Part shown: positions 49,939 to 58,148 of the stretch, piece after piece
How the letters are laid out: each line of letters opens with the position of its first letter
Numbering within the stretch: position 1 is the first letter of the stretch
NCBI GenBank assembly: GCA_036511675.1
Contig: DATCBU010000013.1
Coordinates: 26,023 to 90,022 of the forward strand
Origin: Chersky-840 sp036511675
Lineage (GTDB): Bacteria > Actinomycetota > Acidimicrobiia > Acidimicrobiales > UBA8190
Length of the DNA stretch: 64,000 bases
Reading direction: 5' to 3'
Notes under the pieces: generated by a model
The model's database searches: none
What the model saw: the letters and a program-made list of their open reading frames with translations, nothing else
What the model was told of the DNA's origin: nothing
Position numbers and translations under genes: made by a program

Positions 49939-50634
49939 ATGGACCTCTCCGCCGCCGAGATCCGGGTGCTCGGGAGCCTCGTGGAGAAACAACTCACGAC
50001 GCCACAGCAGTATCCCCTCACGCTCAACGCCCTGACCCTGGCCTGCAGCCAGTCGTCCAATCGCGATCCCGTCGTGGACTACGACGAGGCCACGACGGAG
50101 TCGGCCGTGACCAGTGTCAAGAGCCGGGGACTGGTGCGGTTCGTGCACCCGTCGCACGGGCGCTCGGCCCTTCGCTACGCCCACACCCTCGACGAGGCAC
50201 TGGGGCTCGAGACCCGTCCGCTGGCCCTGCTGGCCGTGCTGATGCTTCGCGGCCCGCAGACCCTGGGGGAGTTGCGGACCCGCACCGAGCGCATGGTGCA
50301 GTTCTCCGATCTCCACGAGGTCCAGGCCGAGATCGACGCCCTGGCCACGCGGACCGAGCCCGTGGTGCTCCGCCTCCCTCGGGGCCCGGGGCAGAAAGAG
50401 GACCGCTACGGCCAGCTGCTCGGCGTCTCGGCGCGCGCCACACCGTCGGATCGGCGCCCCGAGGCCCCGGCGGTGGCGCCCGAGGTCGGGCCCATCCCGG
50501 CCGGCGTGGCGGGGCCAAGGGTGGCGGCCCCCGACGAGGTCACCGCATTGAGAGCCGAGCTGGCGGAGCTTCGGGGCGAGGTGGCGGCGCTGCACCGCGC
50601 CCTCGACGACCTGCGCGAGCAACTGGGGGCCTGA
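49939..50634 (+). CDS. DUF480 / YceH-family winged-helix protein
   Basis: The 231-aa product begins LSAAEIRVLGSLVEKQLTTP followed by QYPLTLNALTLACSQSSNRD, the YceH family signature, with SRGLVRFVHPSHGRS as wing and a second winged-helix unit RPLALLAVLMLRGPQTLGEL. A C-terminal helix ELAELRGEVAALHRALDDL is a short coiled coil. Linker of Pro/Ala. Conserved across bacteria; role not established. Starts 9 bases after a repeated element. Confidence 0.9.
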   Translation: MDLSAAEIRVLGSLVEKQLTTPQQYPLTLNALTLACSQSSNRDPVVDYDEATTESAVTSVKSRGLVRFVHPSHGRSALRYAHTLDEALGLETRPLALLAVLMLRGPQTLGELRTRTERMVQFSDLHEVQAEIDALATRTEPVVLRLPRGPGQKEDRYGQLLGVSARATPSDRRPEAPAVAPEVGPIPAGVAGPRVAAPDEVTALRAELAELRGEVAALHRALDDLREQLGA

Positions 50635-50706
50635 GCGCCGTGCCCATCCCCGGGGCCGGCTCCGGCATGATGGGACCACGGTGCACACGTCACCACGGGA
50701 CACAGT

Positions 50707-50746
50707 GCAACTGACAGAAAGCAACTGACAGAAAGCAACTGACAGA
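50707..50746. repeat. Three 14-bp tandem repeats in the uspA leader
   Basis: GCAACTGACAGAAA at 50707-50720 and 50721-50734, and a third copy matching its first 12 bases at 50735-50746. The array ends two bases before the GGAGG ribosome-binding site of uspA (start 50759), so it is in the promoter or 5' leader. It is A-rich against a G/C-rich background. Confidence 0.9.
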
Positions 50747-50758
50747 GATGGAGGATCG

Positions 50759-51211
50759 ATGAACGCCGCGGCAGGTTCGCCACCGACGATCGTGGTGGGT
50801 GTGGACGGGTCCGAGCCCTCGAAGCGCGCCCTGCGGTGGGCCGCCGATCAGGCCAGGCTCACCGGTGCGGAGCTCCAGGTCATCACGACCTGGGAGTACC
50901 CGCCGACACTGGGATGGGCTCCCCCCTATCCGTCGGACTTCGACCCCGACAAGGACGCACGCCAAGCCTTGCAGGAGACGATCGACGCCGTGCTCGGGCC
51001 CGACCACGGGGTCGTGCTGCACCTGACCGTGACCGAAGGTCATCCTGCCTTCGTGCTCACCGAGGCCGCCCGGAGTGCCGAGCTCCTCGTGGTGGGGAGC
51101 CGAGGCCACGGTGCCTTCGCCGGCATGCTGCTCGGGTCGGTCAGTGAGTACTGCACCTCACACGCACCGTGTCCCGTGGTGGTGGTGCGGCACTCCGACG
51201 ACTCGCCGTAG
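50759..51211 (+). CDS. Universal stress protein (UspA) family
   Basis: The 150-aa product has TIVVGVDGSEPSKRALRWA, a beta strand with Asp for the ribose, and the ATP-binding motif G-x2-G-x9-G-S in VVGSRGHGAFAGMLLGSVS near 118-136. It is followed by the final strand CPVVVVRH. It is therefore of the ATP-binding class. The start has GGAGG with a 5-base gap. A tandem repeat array lies in the leader. Role: general stress or dormancy in actinobacteria, by family. Confidence 0.95.
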   Translation: MNAAAGSPPTIVVGVDGSEPSKRALRWAADQARLTGAELQVITTWEYPPTLGWAPPYPSDFDPDKDARQALQETIDAVLGPDHGVVLHLTVTEGHPAFVLTEAARSAELLVVGSRGHGAFAGMLLGSVSEYCTSHAPCPVVVVRHSDDSP

Positions 51212-51223
51212 CCACCCCCGGCG

Positions 51224-51676
51224 TCATGCCTGCGGGCGGGGCCCGTCGTCGGCGTAGCGGCACACGCGGGTGGCGAAGCCTCGCACCATGCGTTGCAGGA
51301 CGAACCGGATCGCTCCTCCCGTGCCGGGGATGAGCGGCTCGACACTGCACCGCCACGTCACGACGGTGCCCGACCCGTCATCGTCGAGATGCACGTCGGC
51401 CCGGTAGTGGCGTACCGGGAGCCCGCGTACCACCACGTAGCCGAGGTGACGCGGCGGGTCCCAAGCGACGACCTCTTCGTTGCTCGCACCGGGGCCGAAG
51501 GCGAAGCGCCGCAACGCTCCCACGCCGTCGGGCGCAGGGTGGCCCGGGCGCAGGAGGTCGGTGCGGGTCATCCAGGACCACTCCTTCCAGCGCGTGGCGT
51601 CGCCGATGAGCGGCCAGATCGCCGCCGCCGGCGCGCTCGACCGGGCCGATGCTTCGAACTGGTGTCGTCGGGCCAC
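51224..51676 (-). CDS. SRPBCC-family (polyketide cyclase-like) protein
   Basis: The 150-aa product reads FEASARSSAPAAAIWPLIGD, then RWKEWSWM, VVAWDPPRHLGYVVVRGLP and GTVVTWRCSVEPL, the START/SRPBCC helix-grip pattern. GTG 51676 lies one base after the stop of the upstream SRPBCC gene; both are transcribed together. It converges on uspA with a 12-bp gap. It may bind a small hydrophobic molecule. Confidence 0.85.
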   Translation of the reverse strand: MARRHQFEASARSSAPAAAIWPLIGDATRWKEWSWMTRTDLLRPGHPAPDGVGALRRFAFGPGASNEEVVAWDPPRHLGYVVVRGLPVRHYRADVHLDDDGSGTVVTWRCSVEPLIPGTGGAIRFVLQRMVRGFATRVCRYADDGPRPQA

Positions 51677-51677
51677 G

Positions 51678-52058
51678 TCAGGCCGTCAGGTGGTCCTTCA
51701 GGGCTTGCAGGCTCTGCTGGTAGACCTGGTGCATCATGTCGAGCAGGTCGTCGTCGGTGTCGACGTCCCACGTGACGTGTGAGCCGGCTCCGTTCGGCGT
51801 CACCGTGATCGTGGCCTTGTGGTTGATCACCGGCACGCCGCCGACGATCCCGTACACGAGCTCGCGCTCTTCCTCGTCGCGTCGTTCGAGGCGCTCGATG
51901 ATCTCCATCCCGCCCATCTTGAGGACCCGGTCGTCGCCGTCGAGGTGACACGACTCGATCCCGGGCATCCAGTCGCCGATGCCACCGAAGTCCCCGGTCA
52001 CCGCCCACACCTCGTCGGCGGACCGGTCGATGTCGATCTCTGCCCGCGCCTTGCCCAT
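51678..52058 (-). CDS. SRPBCC-family protein
   Basis: The 126-aa product begins KARAEIDIDRSADEVWAVTG, followed by DFGGIGDWMPGIESCHLDGD and ERELVYGIVGGVPVINHKAT, the family core, and SHVTWDVDTDDD. It pairs with the next SRPBCC gene in a two-gene unit, possibly a recent functional duplication although the sequences differ. Upstream (to 52177) lies the 14-bp repeat array that follows the LLM gene. Confidence 0.85.
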   Translation of the reverse strand: MGKARAEIDIDRSADEVWAVTGDFGGIGDWMPGIESCHLDGDDRVLKMGGMEIIERLERRDEEERELVYGIVGGVPVINHKATITVTPNGAGSHVTWDVDTDDDLLDMMHQVYQQSLQALKDHLTA

Positions 52059-52118
52059 CGCCCCTCCATCGCTCAGGAAGGCTGCAGCATGCCACGCCGT
52101 CGCGGCGGCGGTCGTGGC

Positions 52119-52188
52119 CGGTCACGGATCGCAGGTCACGGATCGCCGGTCACGGCGTGCCGGTCAGGTCTCGCCGGTCACGTTTGCA
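52119..52188. repeat. Five 14-bp tandem repeats at the end of the LLM gene, each with a TGA
   Basis: On the minus strand the units read like TGACCGGCGATCCG. Units lie at 52175-52188, 52161-52174, 52147-52160, 52133-52146 and 52119-52132 with two to five changes each. The LLM stop codon (52178-52180) is the TGA of the first unit; four more TGAs follow at 14-base spacing, so all three frames are closed. Confidence 0.85.
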
Positions 52189-53092
52189 GGTCGAGGACGC
52201 CCTCGGCGAGCTCCTGCAGTTCCTGTCGGAACGACGCGGGAGGGACCACGGGCCGGAGGACGAACTTGGAGAACCCGACATCGAGGAACTTGCCCATGAG
52301 CCGGCGCAGCCCGTCGGTGCCGTCGGGCACCAGATCACCGATGTCGGCGGTATCGGATCCGACCCCGCCGGCCACCGCCGCGTGGCGGGCGGCCACACGA
52401 GCCAGAAGCTGCTCGGGAGGGTCCCCGCGCGTGTAGCCGATGCTCACGCCGAAGTGCTCGGGGTCGATGCGCCGGCCCGCCTGGGCGGCGAAGTCTTCGA
52501 TGACGCTGCGCCCGGCGGCGGCCTCCTCCGGGGTGCACAGCGCCGGGAGCCACCCGTCGCCGAGCATGCCGGCCCGGCGCAGCGCGCCGGGGGCGCTGCC
52601 CCCGAGCCACACGTCGAAGGGCTGCTGCTTGGGCTTGGGCTCGACGGTCACGTCATGGAGCTTCCACGACTCGCCTTCGTGATCGACGCCGTCTTCGGTC
52701 CACAACCGCCGTAGGAGCGGGAGCAGCTCGTCGAGCTGCCGACCCCGGTCGCCGGCTCCGACCCCCATGGCGTCGAGCTCGGCGGCGCGCCGCAATCCCA
52801 GGACGAAGGTGACGAGCAGCCGACCTCCCGAGAGCCGGTCGAGGGTGGCGAGCTGTTTCGCCAACCGCACGGGATTGCGCCCCGGCAGCACCATGGTGGT
52901 GCCGATCTTCAGGCGCGGGGCGTGTCCTGCCGCGTAGGCCATGGCCGCCAGAGGGTCGTCGCCGGGGACGGTGAGGACATCGGACCACCACAGCGAGTCG
53001 AACCCGTGCGATTCGAGGTCGTCCACGAGCTGACCGAGCTCGTCGCCGGACATGACCGACGTCCCGGTGCCGATCCCGATGCGGACCTTCAC
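52178..53092 (-). CDS. LLM-class (F420-dependent type) oxidoreductase
   Basis: The 304-aa product (GTG 53092) starts RIGIGTGTSVMSGDELGQL, with the TIM-barrel blocks FDSLWWSDVLTVPGDDPL, IGTTMVLPGRNPVRLAKQLA, DRLSGGRLLVTFVLGL and PFDVWLGGSAPGALRRAG. These mark the luciferase-like monooxygenase family, of which the actinobacterial branch uses F420. GGAGC precedes the GTG. Its 3' end is a five-copy 14-bp tandem repeat. Substrate unknown. Confidence 0.88.
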   Translation of the reverse strand: MKVRIGIGTGTSVMSGDELGQLVDDLESHGFDSLWWSDVLTVPGDDPLAAMAYAAGHAPRLKIGTTMVLPGRNPVRLAKQLATLDRLSGGRLLVTFVLGLRRAAELDAMGVGAGDRGRQLDELLPLLRRLWTEDGVDHEGESWKLHDVTVEPKPKQQPFDVWLGGSAPGALRRAGMLGDGWLPALCTPEEAAAGRSVIEDFAAQAGRRIDPEHFGVSIGYTRGDPPEQLLARVAARHAAVAGGVGSDTADIGDLVPDGTDGLRRLMGKFLDVGFSKFVLRPVVPPASFRQELQELAEGVLDLQT

Positions 53093-53208
53093 CGCTGCTC
53101 CCGGCTGCAGTGCGCACATCGGGTGCCTGGCGCCTCCATCAACCCGAAGGCTAGTGGCGGGTGGGCGCTGCTAGCGTCGCCGGGCAGCCCAGACAGAGGA
53201 GCGTGACC

Positions 53209-53934
53209 ATGAACGCCGAAGAGGCCGCTCGCGCCAGCACCGAGGCCGTCGCCTATCTGCCCGCCGGTTTCATGATGGCCGGCGCCACCTACAAGCGCGG
53301 GGGCGAGCTCGGCTTCGACGGCGTCGACTTCTACTTCGCCGGCCGCGGTGGAGCCCTCGGTGAGGTGGAGGCCGGCGTGGTCGCCGCCGCCTTCGTGTTC
53401 TTCAACCCCGACACCATCGACAAGGCCTGGGAGCGCACCCGGTCGGTGATGTCGCGCCGCCAGTCGGCCGAGGCCTTCGTCGGATGTCTGCACGCCTGGG
53501 CGCACAAGCACCTCCCTCAGGAGGTGGACTACGCCCGTCTGGCGGATCTGCTGGGACGGATCAACGACGCCGCGTCGCCGGCGGCCGCACCGCTGTTCGC
53601 GGCGTGGAAGGCGCTTCCCGAGCCCACCGACCCCAAGGCCCTGGCGTTGCAACGGCTCAATGTGTTGCGAGAGTTGCGCGGCGCGGTGCACGGCGCCTCG
53701 GTGCTGGCGCTCGGGTTGGAGCCGCTGGAAGCGGTCCTCATCAAGACCCCGTTCATGACCGAGCTCTTCGGATGGGTCGAGCCCTTCCCCGAGGTCGAGG
53801 CGCGCCACGACCAGTGGGACCAGGCCGAGGTGTCGACCAATCGCATCATGGCCCGCGCCTACTCGGTGCTCGACGAGAGCGAGCTCTCCGAGCTCGTCGA
53901 CCTCTCGAGCGCGGCGCACAAAGGCGTCAGCTGA
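53209..53934 (+). CDS. SCO6745-like helical protein
   Basis: The 241-aa product has FYFAGRGGALGEVEAGVVAA and FFNPDTIDKAWERT, resembling the actinobacterial SCO6745 family. WVEPFPEVEARHDQWDQA and STNRIMARAYSVLDESELS follow. It is mostly helical, with no metal or cofactor site seen. ATG 53209 is downstream of GAGCGTG with a weak Shine-Dalgarno sequence. Divergent from the LLM gene. Family function unknown. Confidence 0.75.
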   Translation: MNAEEAARASTEAVAYLPAGFMMAGATYKRGGELGFDGVDFYFAGRGGALGEVEAGVVAAAFVFFNPDTIDKAWERTRSVMSRRQSAEAFVGCLHAWAHKHLPQEVDYARLADLLGRINDAASPAAAPLFAAWKALPEPTDPKALALQRLNVLRELRGAVHGASVLALGLEPLEAVLIKTPFMTELFGWVEPFPEVEARHDQWDQAEVSTNRIMARAYSVLDESELSELVDLSSAAHKGVS

Positions 53935-53944
53935 GCGAGGAGGC

Positions 53945-54211
53945 TCAGGCCTCTTCGTTCAACAGGGACTGCACCTCGGCCAAGGACGAGCCTTCGTGGG
54001 GCACGGCCAGCGTCGAGGTCCGGAGGTCGTCGGGCGCCACCAGGGTCCCGGTGTGGCGGACCTGGCCGATGAGGTCGGAGAGGGTGCTCCGGAATTCCAC
54101 CTCGTCGCTGCGCTCCATGGCGTCGGCCAGTTGCTGGTCGAGCTGCTCGATGGCAGGGATGTCGGCGTCGGGGACCTCGAAGCGTCCTTCGCCGAGAATG
54201 CGGACGATCAT
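53945..54211 (-). CDS. PspA-associated protein (PspAA-like)
   Basis: The 88-aa product begins MIVRILGEGRFEVPDADIPA, then EQLDQQLADAMERSDEVEFR and LIGQVRHTGTLVAPDDL, the PspAA pattern. The ATG shares its A with the pspA stop (TGATG), so it is tightly coupled to pspA. It is thought to modify PspA behaviour at the membrane in actinobacteria and related phyla. Confidence 0.85.
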   Translation of the reverse strand: MIVRILGEGRFEVPDADIPAIEQLDQQLADAMERSDEVEFRSTLSDLIGQVRHTGTLVAPDDLRTSTLAVPHEGSSLAEVQSLLNEEA

Positions 54212-55029
54212 CAGCCGTCGCTCCCTTCGGGTGTCGGCGTGCCGTTGCCCGAGGCCGCCGCGCCGCCGGGCCCGCCGTTGGTCCCCGGGGCGGCCCCGGG
54301 GGGAAGGCTGGCGCTGGGCTCGGCGGCTCCGGCACCGATCTGCGCCTTGAGCGCGGCGAGCTCGGCGTCGACCTGTCCCGCCTTGGAGGTGGCGTCGAGC
54401 TGCTTCTGGATGTCGTCCCCGCCCCCGCCGAGCGCGTCGGGGAGCGCCCCGGTGTCGAGGAGCTCGTCGATGGCTCCGGCCCTCGCCTGCATCTGGGCGA
54501 TCTTGTCCTGGGCCCGGTCGAGGGTCATGCCGGCGTCGGTCATCGACTCGGAGATCCCCGAGACGGCCTCGCCGATGCTGGCCTGGGCCTTCGACGCCGT
54601 GTAGCTGGCCTTGAGCGTCTCCTTCTTGGTGCGGAAGGCGTCCACCTGGGCCTGGAGCCGGCTGGCCGTGGTCTCGAGCTGTTGCTGCTGGGTCTCGACC
54701 TGCTGGTGCTGGGTCCCGAGGCTCTCGAGCTGTTCCGCCAACGTGGCCCGTCGGGCCAGCGCTTGGCGGGCCAGGTCCTCCTGGCCTTGGCCCAGCGCCT
54801 GCTTGGCCTGGTCTTGGAGCTTCTGTGCCTGGGCCTGGAGCTGCGTCGCCTGGAGCTCGAGGCGCTTGCGGGCGGTCGCCACATCGGCGAGGGCTCGGCG
54901 CACCTTGGTGAGGTTCTCCATCTGCTTCTCGTAGGAGAGGTCGAGCATGTCCGCAGGGTTCTCGGCCTTGTCGAGCGCCTTGTTCGCCTTGGCCTGGACG
55001 ATCCCGGACAACCTCTTCATGACACTCAT
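54211..55029 (-). CDS. pspA: PspA/IM30 phage-shock protein
   Basis: The 272-aa product begins MKRLSGIVQAKANKALDKAE with the amphipathic N-terminal helix, followed by a long coiled coil (about 25-190) rich in Gln and Ala. The last 50 residues are Gly/Pro/Ala-rich and disordered. PspA binds stressed inner membranes as an ESCRT-III-like scaffold. It is coupled to a PspAA gene and follows an acyl-CoA synthetase by 53 bp on the same strand. The tail length is greater than in E. coli PspA. Confidence 0.93.
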   Translation of the reverse strand: MSVMKRLSGIVQAKANKALDKAENPADMLDLSYEKQMENLTKVRRALADVATARKRLELQATQLQAQAQKLQDQAKQALGQGQEDLARQALARRATLAEQLESLGTQHQQVETQQQQLETTASRLQAQVDAFRTKKETLKASYTASKAQASIGEAVSGISESMTDAGMTLDRAQDKIAQMQARAGAIDELLDTGALPDALGGGGDDIQKQLDATSKAGQVDAELAALKAQIGAGAAEPSASLPPGAAPGTNGGPGGAAASGNGTPTPEGSDG

Positions 55030-55082
55030 GCTGTTCTGGCCTTTCTTCCTGGTCGGTACCGATCAGAGCACGTCGTGACCGG

Positions 55083-56831
55083 TTAGTCGAGAGCGGGGGC
55101 ACCACCGGGGGGGAGCAGCGGGGCGCGCCCGTGGCCCTCGAATTCGGCCCGCAGGGCGAGTCGGTCGTGGTCGGTGAGGATCTGGTAGCGCAGCGCGACG
55201 CGCCCGGGGCTCCACAGCACCGGGTCCGCGCACTCCCACCCCTGGGCCCGAAGCGTTGCCTTGGTGATCTTGCCCGTGGCGGTGAGCGGGAGACCCGGCG
55301 ACAACCGGATGAAACGCGGTGGCCACTTGGTCCCGAGGTCGGGCTGGGACCCGAGGAAGGTGGCGAAGCCTTCGGGGTCGAAACTCGCCCCCGGGCGGAG
55401 CTCCATGGTCGCCATGACCTGGTCTCCGGATCGGGGGTCGGGGACGGCGTAGACGGCGGCGGCGGCGACGTCGGGGTGACGTTCGATGACTCGTTCGATG
55501 GGGGCGGCGGCGAAGTTCTCGGAGTCGACCCGCAGCCAGTCCCCGCCTCGCCCCGCGAAGTAGAAGTAGCCGGCCGCGTCGCGATAACCGAGGTCGCCGG
55601 ACCAGTACCAGCCGTCGTGGACTCGTTCGGTGTTGCCGTCGGGGTTCTTGTAGTAGCCCTCGAAGCCCCGACCCCCGGTGCGGTTCACGATCTCGCCGAT
55701 GGCGTCGCCGGCGTTGACGAGCCTGCCGCCGTCGTCGAATCGGGCCCGGTCGCATTCGCGCCGGGTGTCGGGATCGATCACCGCCACGTCATCGGTGGGC
55801 GGGGGCACCCCGAGCGAGCCCGGGGGAGTGTCGGGGGTGACGTTGATGGAAGTGCCCCCCTCGCTCGATCCGTAGCCCTCGACGAGACGACAGGCGAAGC
55901 GCTGCTCGAAGATGGCGCGGTCGGGGCCCGACGCCTCGGTGCCGAACCCCAGGCGCAGCGGGTTGTCGGCATCGTCGTCGCCGGCGGGGGTGGCGAGCAC
56001 GTAGGCGAGCGCCTTGCCGACGTAGGTGAAGCGCGTGGCGCGGAAGTGACGGACATCGGCGAGGAAGCGTGACGCGCTGAAGCGGCCCGCCACCGCCACC
56101 GAGGCGCCGACGGCCAGGGCCGGCGCCCACAGGGCCATGATGGCGTTGCCGTGGAAGAGCGGCATGGGGCAGTAACAGATGTCGGGGCGTTCGAATCCGT
56201 AGATCTCCGCGGCACGACCGGCGATGGCCGCCAGGCGCCCCTGGCTGCAACGCACGGCTTTGGGGTCCCCCGTGGTGCCCGAGGTGAAGAGCAGGAGGAG
56301 CAGGTCGTCGGGTGAGACCGGAGGCGGCACCGTCTCCGGACCGGAGGGGGCAAGGAGCTCGAGGCGGGAGCGGTAGTCCTCGGCCTCGACGCGCAGGAGC
56401 CCCGTCTGGAGAACCCCGAGGTCGAGGCCCTCGAGAAGCCCCGCCCCGGCCTCATCGGTGACGAGGAGCTGGCAGTCGGTGAAGCGGATGTCGCGGGCGA
56501 GCTCGTCTCCCCGTCGGGTGGGGTTGATGCCGACCACGGTCGCCCCCGCCAGTGCCGCGCCTCCCAGCCACAAGAGGTACTCGGGCTCGTTGTCCAGCAG
56601 GATCCCGATGTGGAACGGTCCGGGTCGGCGCAGCGCCGATGCCAGCCCGGCCCGGAGCCGGCTCTCGGACACGACCCGGCGCCACGACCATGCGGCGTCG
56701 CCGTAGTGCAGTCCGGGGTTGTCGTCGCCGCGGCGCGCCTCGAGGAGATCGGCCACGGTGCGGGCGACGACCCCGTCGGACGGGGCCGTCAGGTGTGGGC
56801 GCTGCGATCCGTCTCCGGGCGGGCTGGCCAC
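55083..56831 (-). CDS. Acyl-CoA synthetase / AMP-dependent ligase
   Basis: The 582-aa ligase has the phosphate loop LLFTSGTTGDPKAVRCS near 192-208, motif A5 VEGYGSSEGG, A7 YWSGDLGYRDAAGYFYFAGR and A10 LPLTATGKITKATLR with the catalytic Lys. That is a fatty-acyl-CoA synthetase layout (FadD-like). It has no membrane segment. It lies 28 bp downstream of an anti-sigma gene and upstream of pspA, all minus strand. Confidence 0.92.
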   Translation of the reverse strand: MASPPGDGSQRPHLTAPSDGVVARTVADLLEARRGDDNPGLHYGDAAWSWRRVVSESRLRAGLASALRRPGPFHIGILLDNEPEYLLWLGGAALAGATVVGINPTRRGDELARDIRFTDCQLLVTDEAGAGLLEGLDLGVLQTGLLRVEAEDYRSRLELLAPSGPETVPPPVSPDDLLLLLFTSGTTGDPKAVRCSQGRLAAIAGRAAEIYGFERPDICYCPMPLFHGNAIMALWAPALAVGASVAVAGRFSASRFLADVRHFRATRFTYVGKALAYVLATPAGDDDADNPLRLGFGTEASGPDRAIFEQRFACRLVEGYGSSEGGTSINVTPDTPPGSLGVPPPTDDVAVIDPDTRRECDRARFDDGGRLVNAGDAIGEIVNRTGGRGFEGYYKNPDGNTERVHDGWYWSGDLGYRDAAGYFYFAGRGGDWLRVDSENFAAAPIERVIERHPDVAAAAVYAVPDPRSGDQVMATMELRPGASFDPEGFATFLGSQPDLGTKWPPRFIRLSPGLPLTATGKITKATLRAQGWECADPVLWSPGRVALRYQILTDHDRLALRAEFEGHGRAPLLPPGGAPALD

Positions 56832-56859
56832 GTCCGCCGAGCGTAGGGGATGCGGTGTG

Positions 56860-57522
56860 TCAGCTCTGATCGAGTGCCGGGGCCAGGTAGCCGTGCATGA
56901 CGGTGCGCCCCGAGCTCTCCCGTATCCAGACGCTCTTGATCTTCGCCATCTTCAGGGCGCAGGCCATGGTGACGTGGACCGACGTGCCGATCGTGCGGTA
57001 GGTGCCGGTCTGCCACCACGAGCCCGAGACGGTGCGGACGAAGACCGACAAGACCTCGCCCGACGGTTGTCCGGACTCGCGCAGGTCCATCGCCGTCCCC
57101 CACGGTTCGGGGGTCAGGCGCGCCGTGGCGTGCACCTTGGGCAGCCCGACCAACGCCACCGTGGTCGTTCTCGGGCCCGACGGCCAGGCCAGGCTGAGCG
57201 CCAGGACCACGGCCACCAGCACCGCGGCGGCGCTGGACGCTAGGACGTAGCGAGAGCGATGGGCGCGTCGCTCGCGCCGTTCCTCGGCCCGCAGGCGGTC
57301 CAGGACAGCCGTCTGCAACCGGAACGGGAGCTCGTGCTCGGTGAAGCGGTCGGGGTCTGCCGCGCCCAGGACCATCGACAGCATCATGAGGTCCTGGCGC
57401 TCGTCGCGACACGACGCGCACCCTTCGGTGTGCGCACTCAGCGCCACGCCCTCGTGCACCGTCAGCTGGCCCACGACCTCCATGGCGATGAGGCCCTGGA
57501 AGTGCTCGCAGGGGTCGGGCAT
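56860..57522 (-). CDS. Zinc anti-sigma factor
   Basis: The 220-aa product has HxxxCxxC at His31, Cys35 and Cys38 (HTEGCASC), a membrane helix near 93-115, and a short extracytoplasmic domain with PWGTAMDLRESGQPSG and WWQTGTYRTIG, ending with a conserved-looking HVTMACALKMAKIKSVWI. ATG 57522 shares a base with the sigma stop (TGATG). It would sequester the sigma factor encoded upstream. The Cys in the outer domain is odd for this class and could be redox-sensing. Confidence 0.88.
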   Translation of the reverse strand: MPDPCEHFQGLIAMEVVGQLTVHEGVALSAHTEGCASCRDERQDLMMLSMVLGAADPDRFTEHELPFRLQTAVLDRLRAEERRERRAHRSRYVLASSAAAVLVAVVLALSLAWPSGPRTTTVALVGLPKVHATARLTPEPWGTAMDLRESGQPSGEVLSVFVRTVSGSWWQTGTYRTIGTSVHVTMACALKMAKIKSVWIRESSGRTVMHGYLAPALDQS

Positions 57523-58148
57523 CACCGGTCCCACCCCATCTCCTCGAGGGCGAGCCGTAAGGTGCGCAACCCATAGAACAACCGGCTGCGGACGGTCCCT
57601 TCGGGGATCCCGAGCTCCTCGGCCACTTCTCGTCCCGAACGGCCCCGGTAATAGGTCTCGATGAGGACCTGACGGTGGTCGGGTCGCAGGCGGCCGAGCG
57701 CCTCTTCCATCTGCCACCCCACCATGGCGTTCTCGACGTCGTCGTCGACACTGGCGACGTCGGAGGACAGGGTGTCGGTCTGGCGTATGGCCCGGGCGCG
57801 GGCGTGGTCGATGACCACCCGCCGGGCGATGGTGAACAACCACGTCCGCAACGTCCCCAGATTGGTGTCGAAACGGTCCCGGGCGCGCCAGGCCCGGATG
57901 AAGGTCTCCTGGACCACGTCCTCGGCGGCGCGCGGATCGCCGAGCGAGCGCCGGGCGTAGCCGTCGAGCTCGCCCCCGTGGGCCAAGAACGCCACGCGCA
58001 GCCCTGCCGCGTCGGCGGACTCCGAAACGGGGTCCTCGCGCCCAGCGCCACGGGCCGCGTCGGCGACGGGAGGGTCGGTGGGGCTACCAGGCGTGACCAT
58101 GGCAGAGGTGGCGTGCCGACCGTCGGTCCCGACCGCGTTCCGGATCAA
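57522..58148 (-). CDS. ECF sigma factor
   Basis: Sigma region 2 is AEDVVQETFIRAWRARDRFD and LRTWLFTIARRVVIDHARAR; region 4 is SGREVAEELGIPEGTVRSRLF. The TTG start at 58148 would overlap the lipoprotein stop as TTGA and give 208 aa, while ATG 58100 gives 192 aa; neither has a Shine-Dalgarno sequence, so the N-terminus is uncertain. Coupled to the anti-sigma gene. Target regulon unknown, perhaps its own operon including pspA. Confidence 0.9.
   Translation of the reverse strand: MIRNAVGTDGRHATSAMVTPGSPTDPPVADAARGAGREDPVSESADAAGLRVAFLAHGGELDGYARRSLGDPRAAEDVVQETFIRAWRARDRFDTNLGTLRTWLFTIARRVVIDHARARAIRQTDTLSSDVASVDDDVENAMVGWQMEEALGRLRPDHRQVLIETYYRGRSGREVAEELGIPEGTVRSRLFYGLRTLRLALEEMGWDR

Noticed and set aside
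49893..50714. 273-codon frame overlapping the YceH-like gene
   Set aside because: The family signature is in the frame at 49939; this one is a shadow, although its stop lies in the uspA repeat array.
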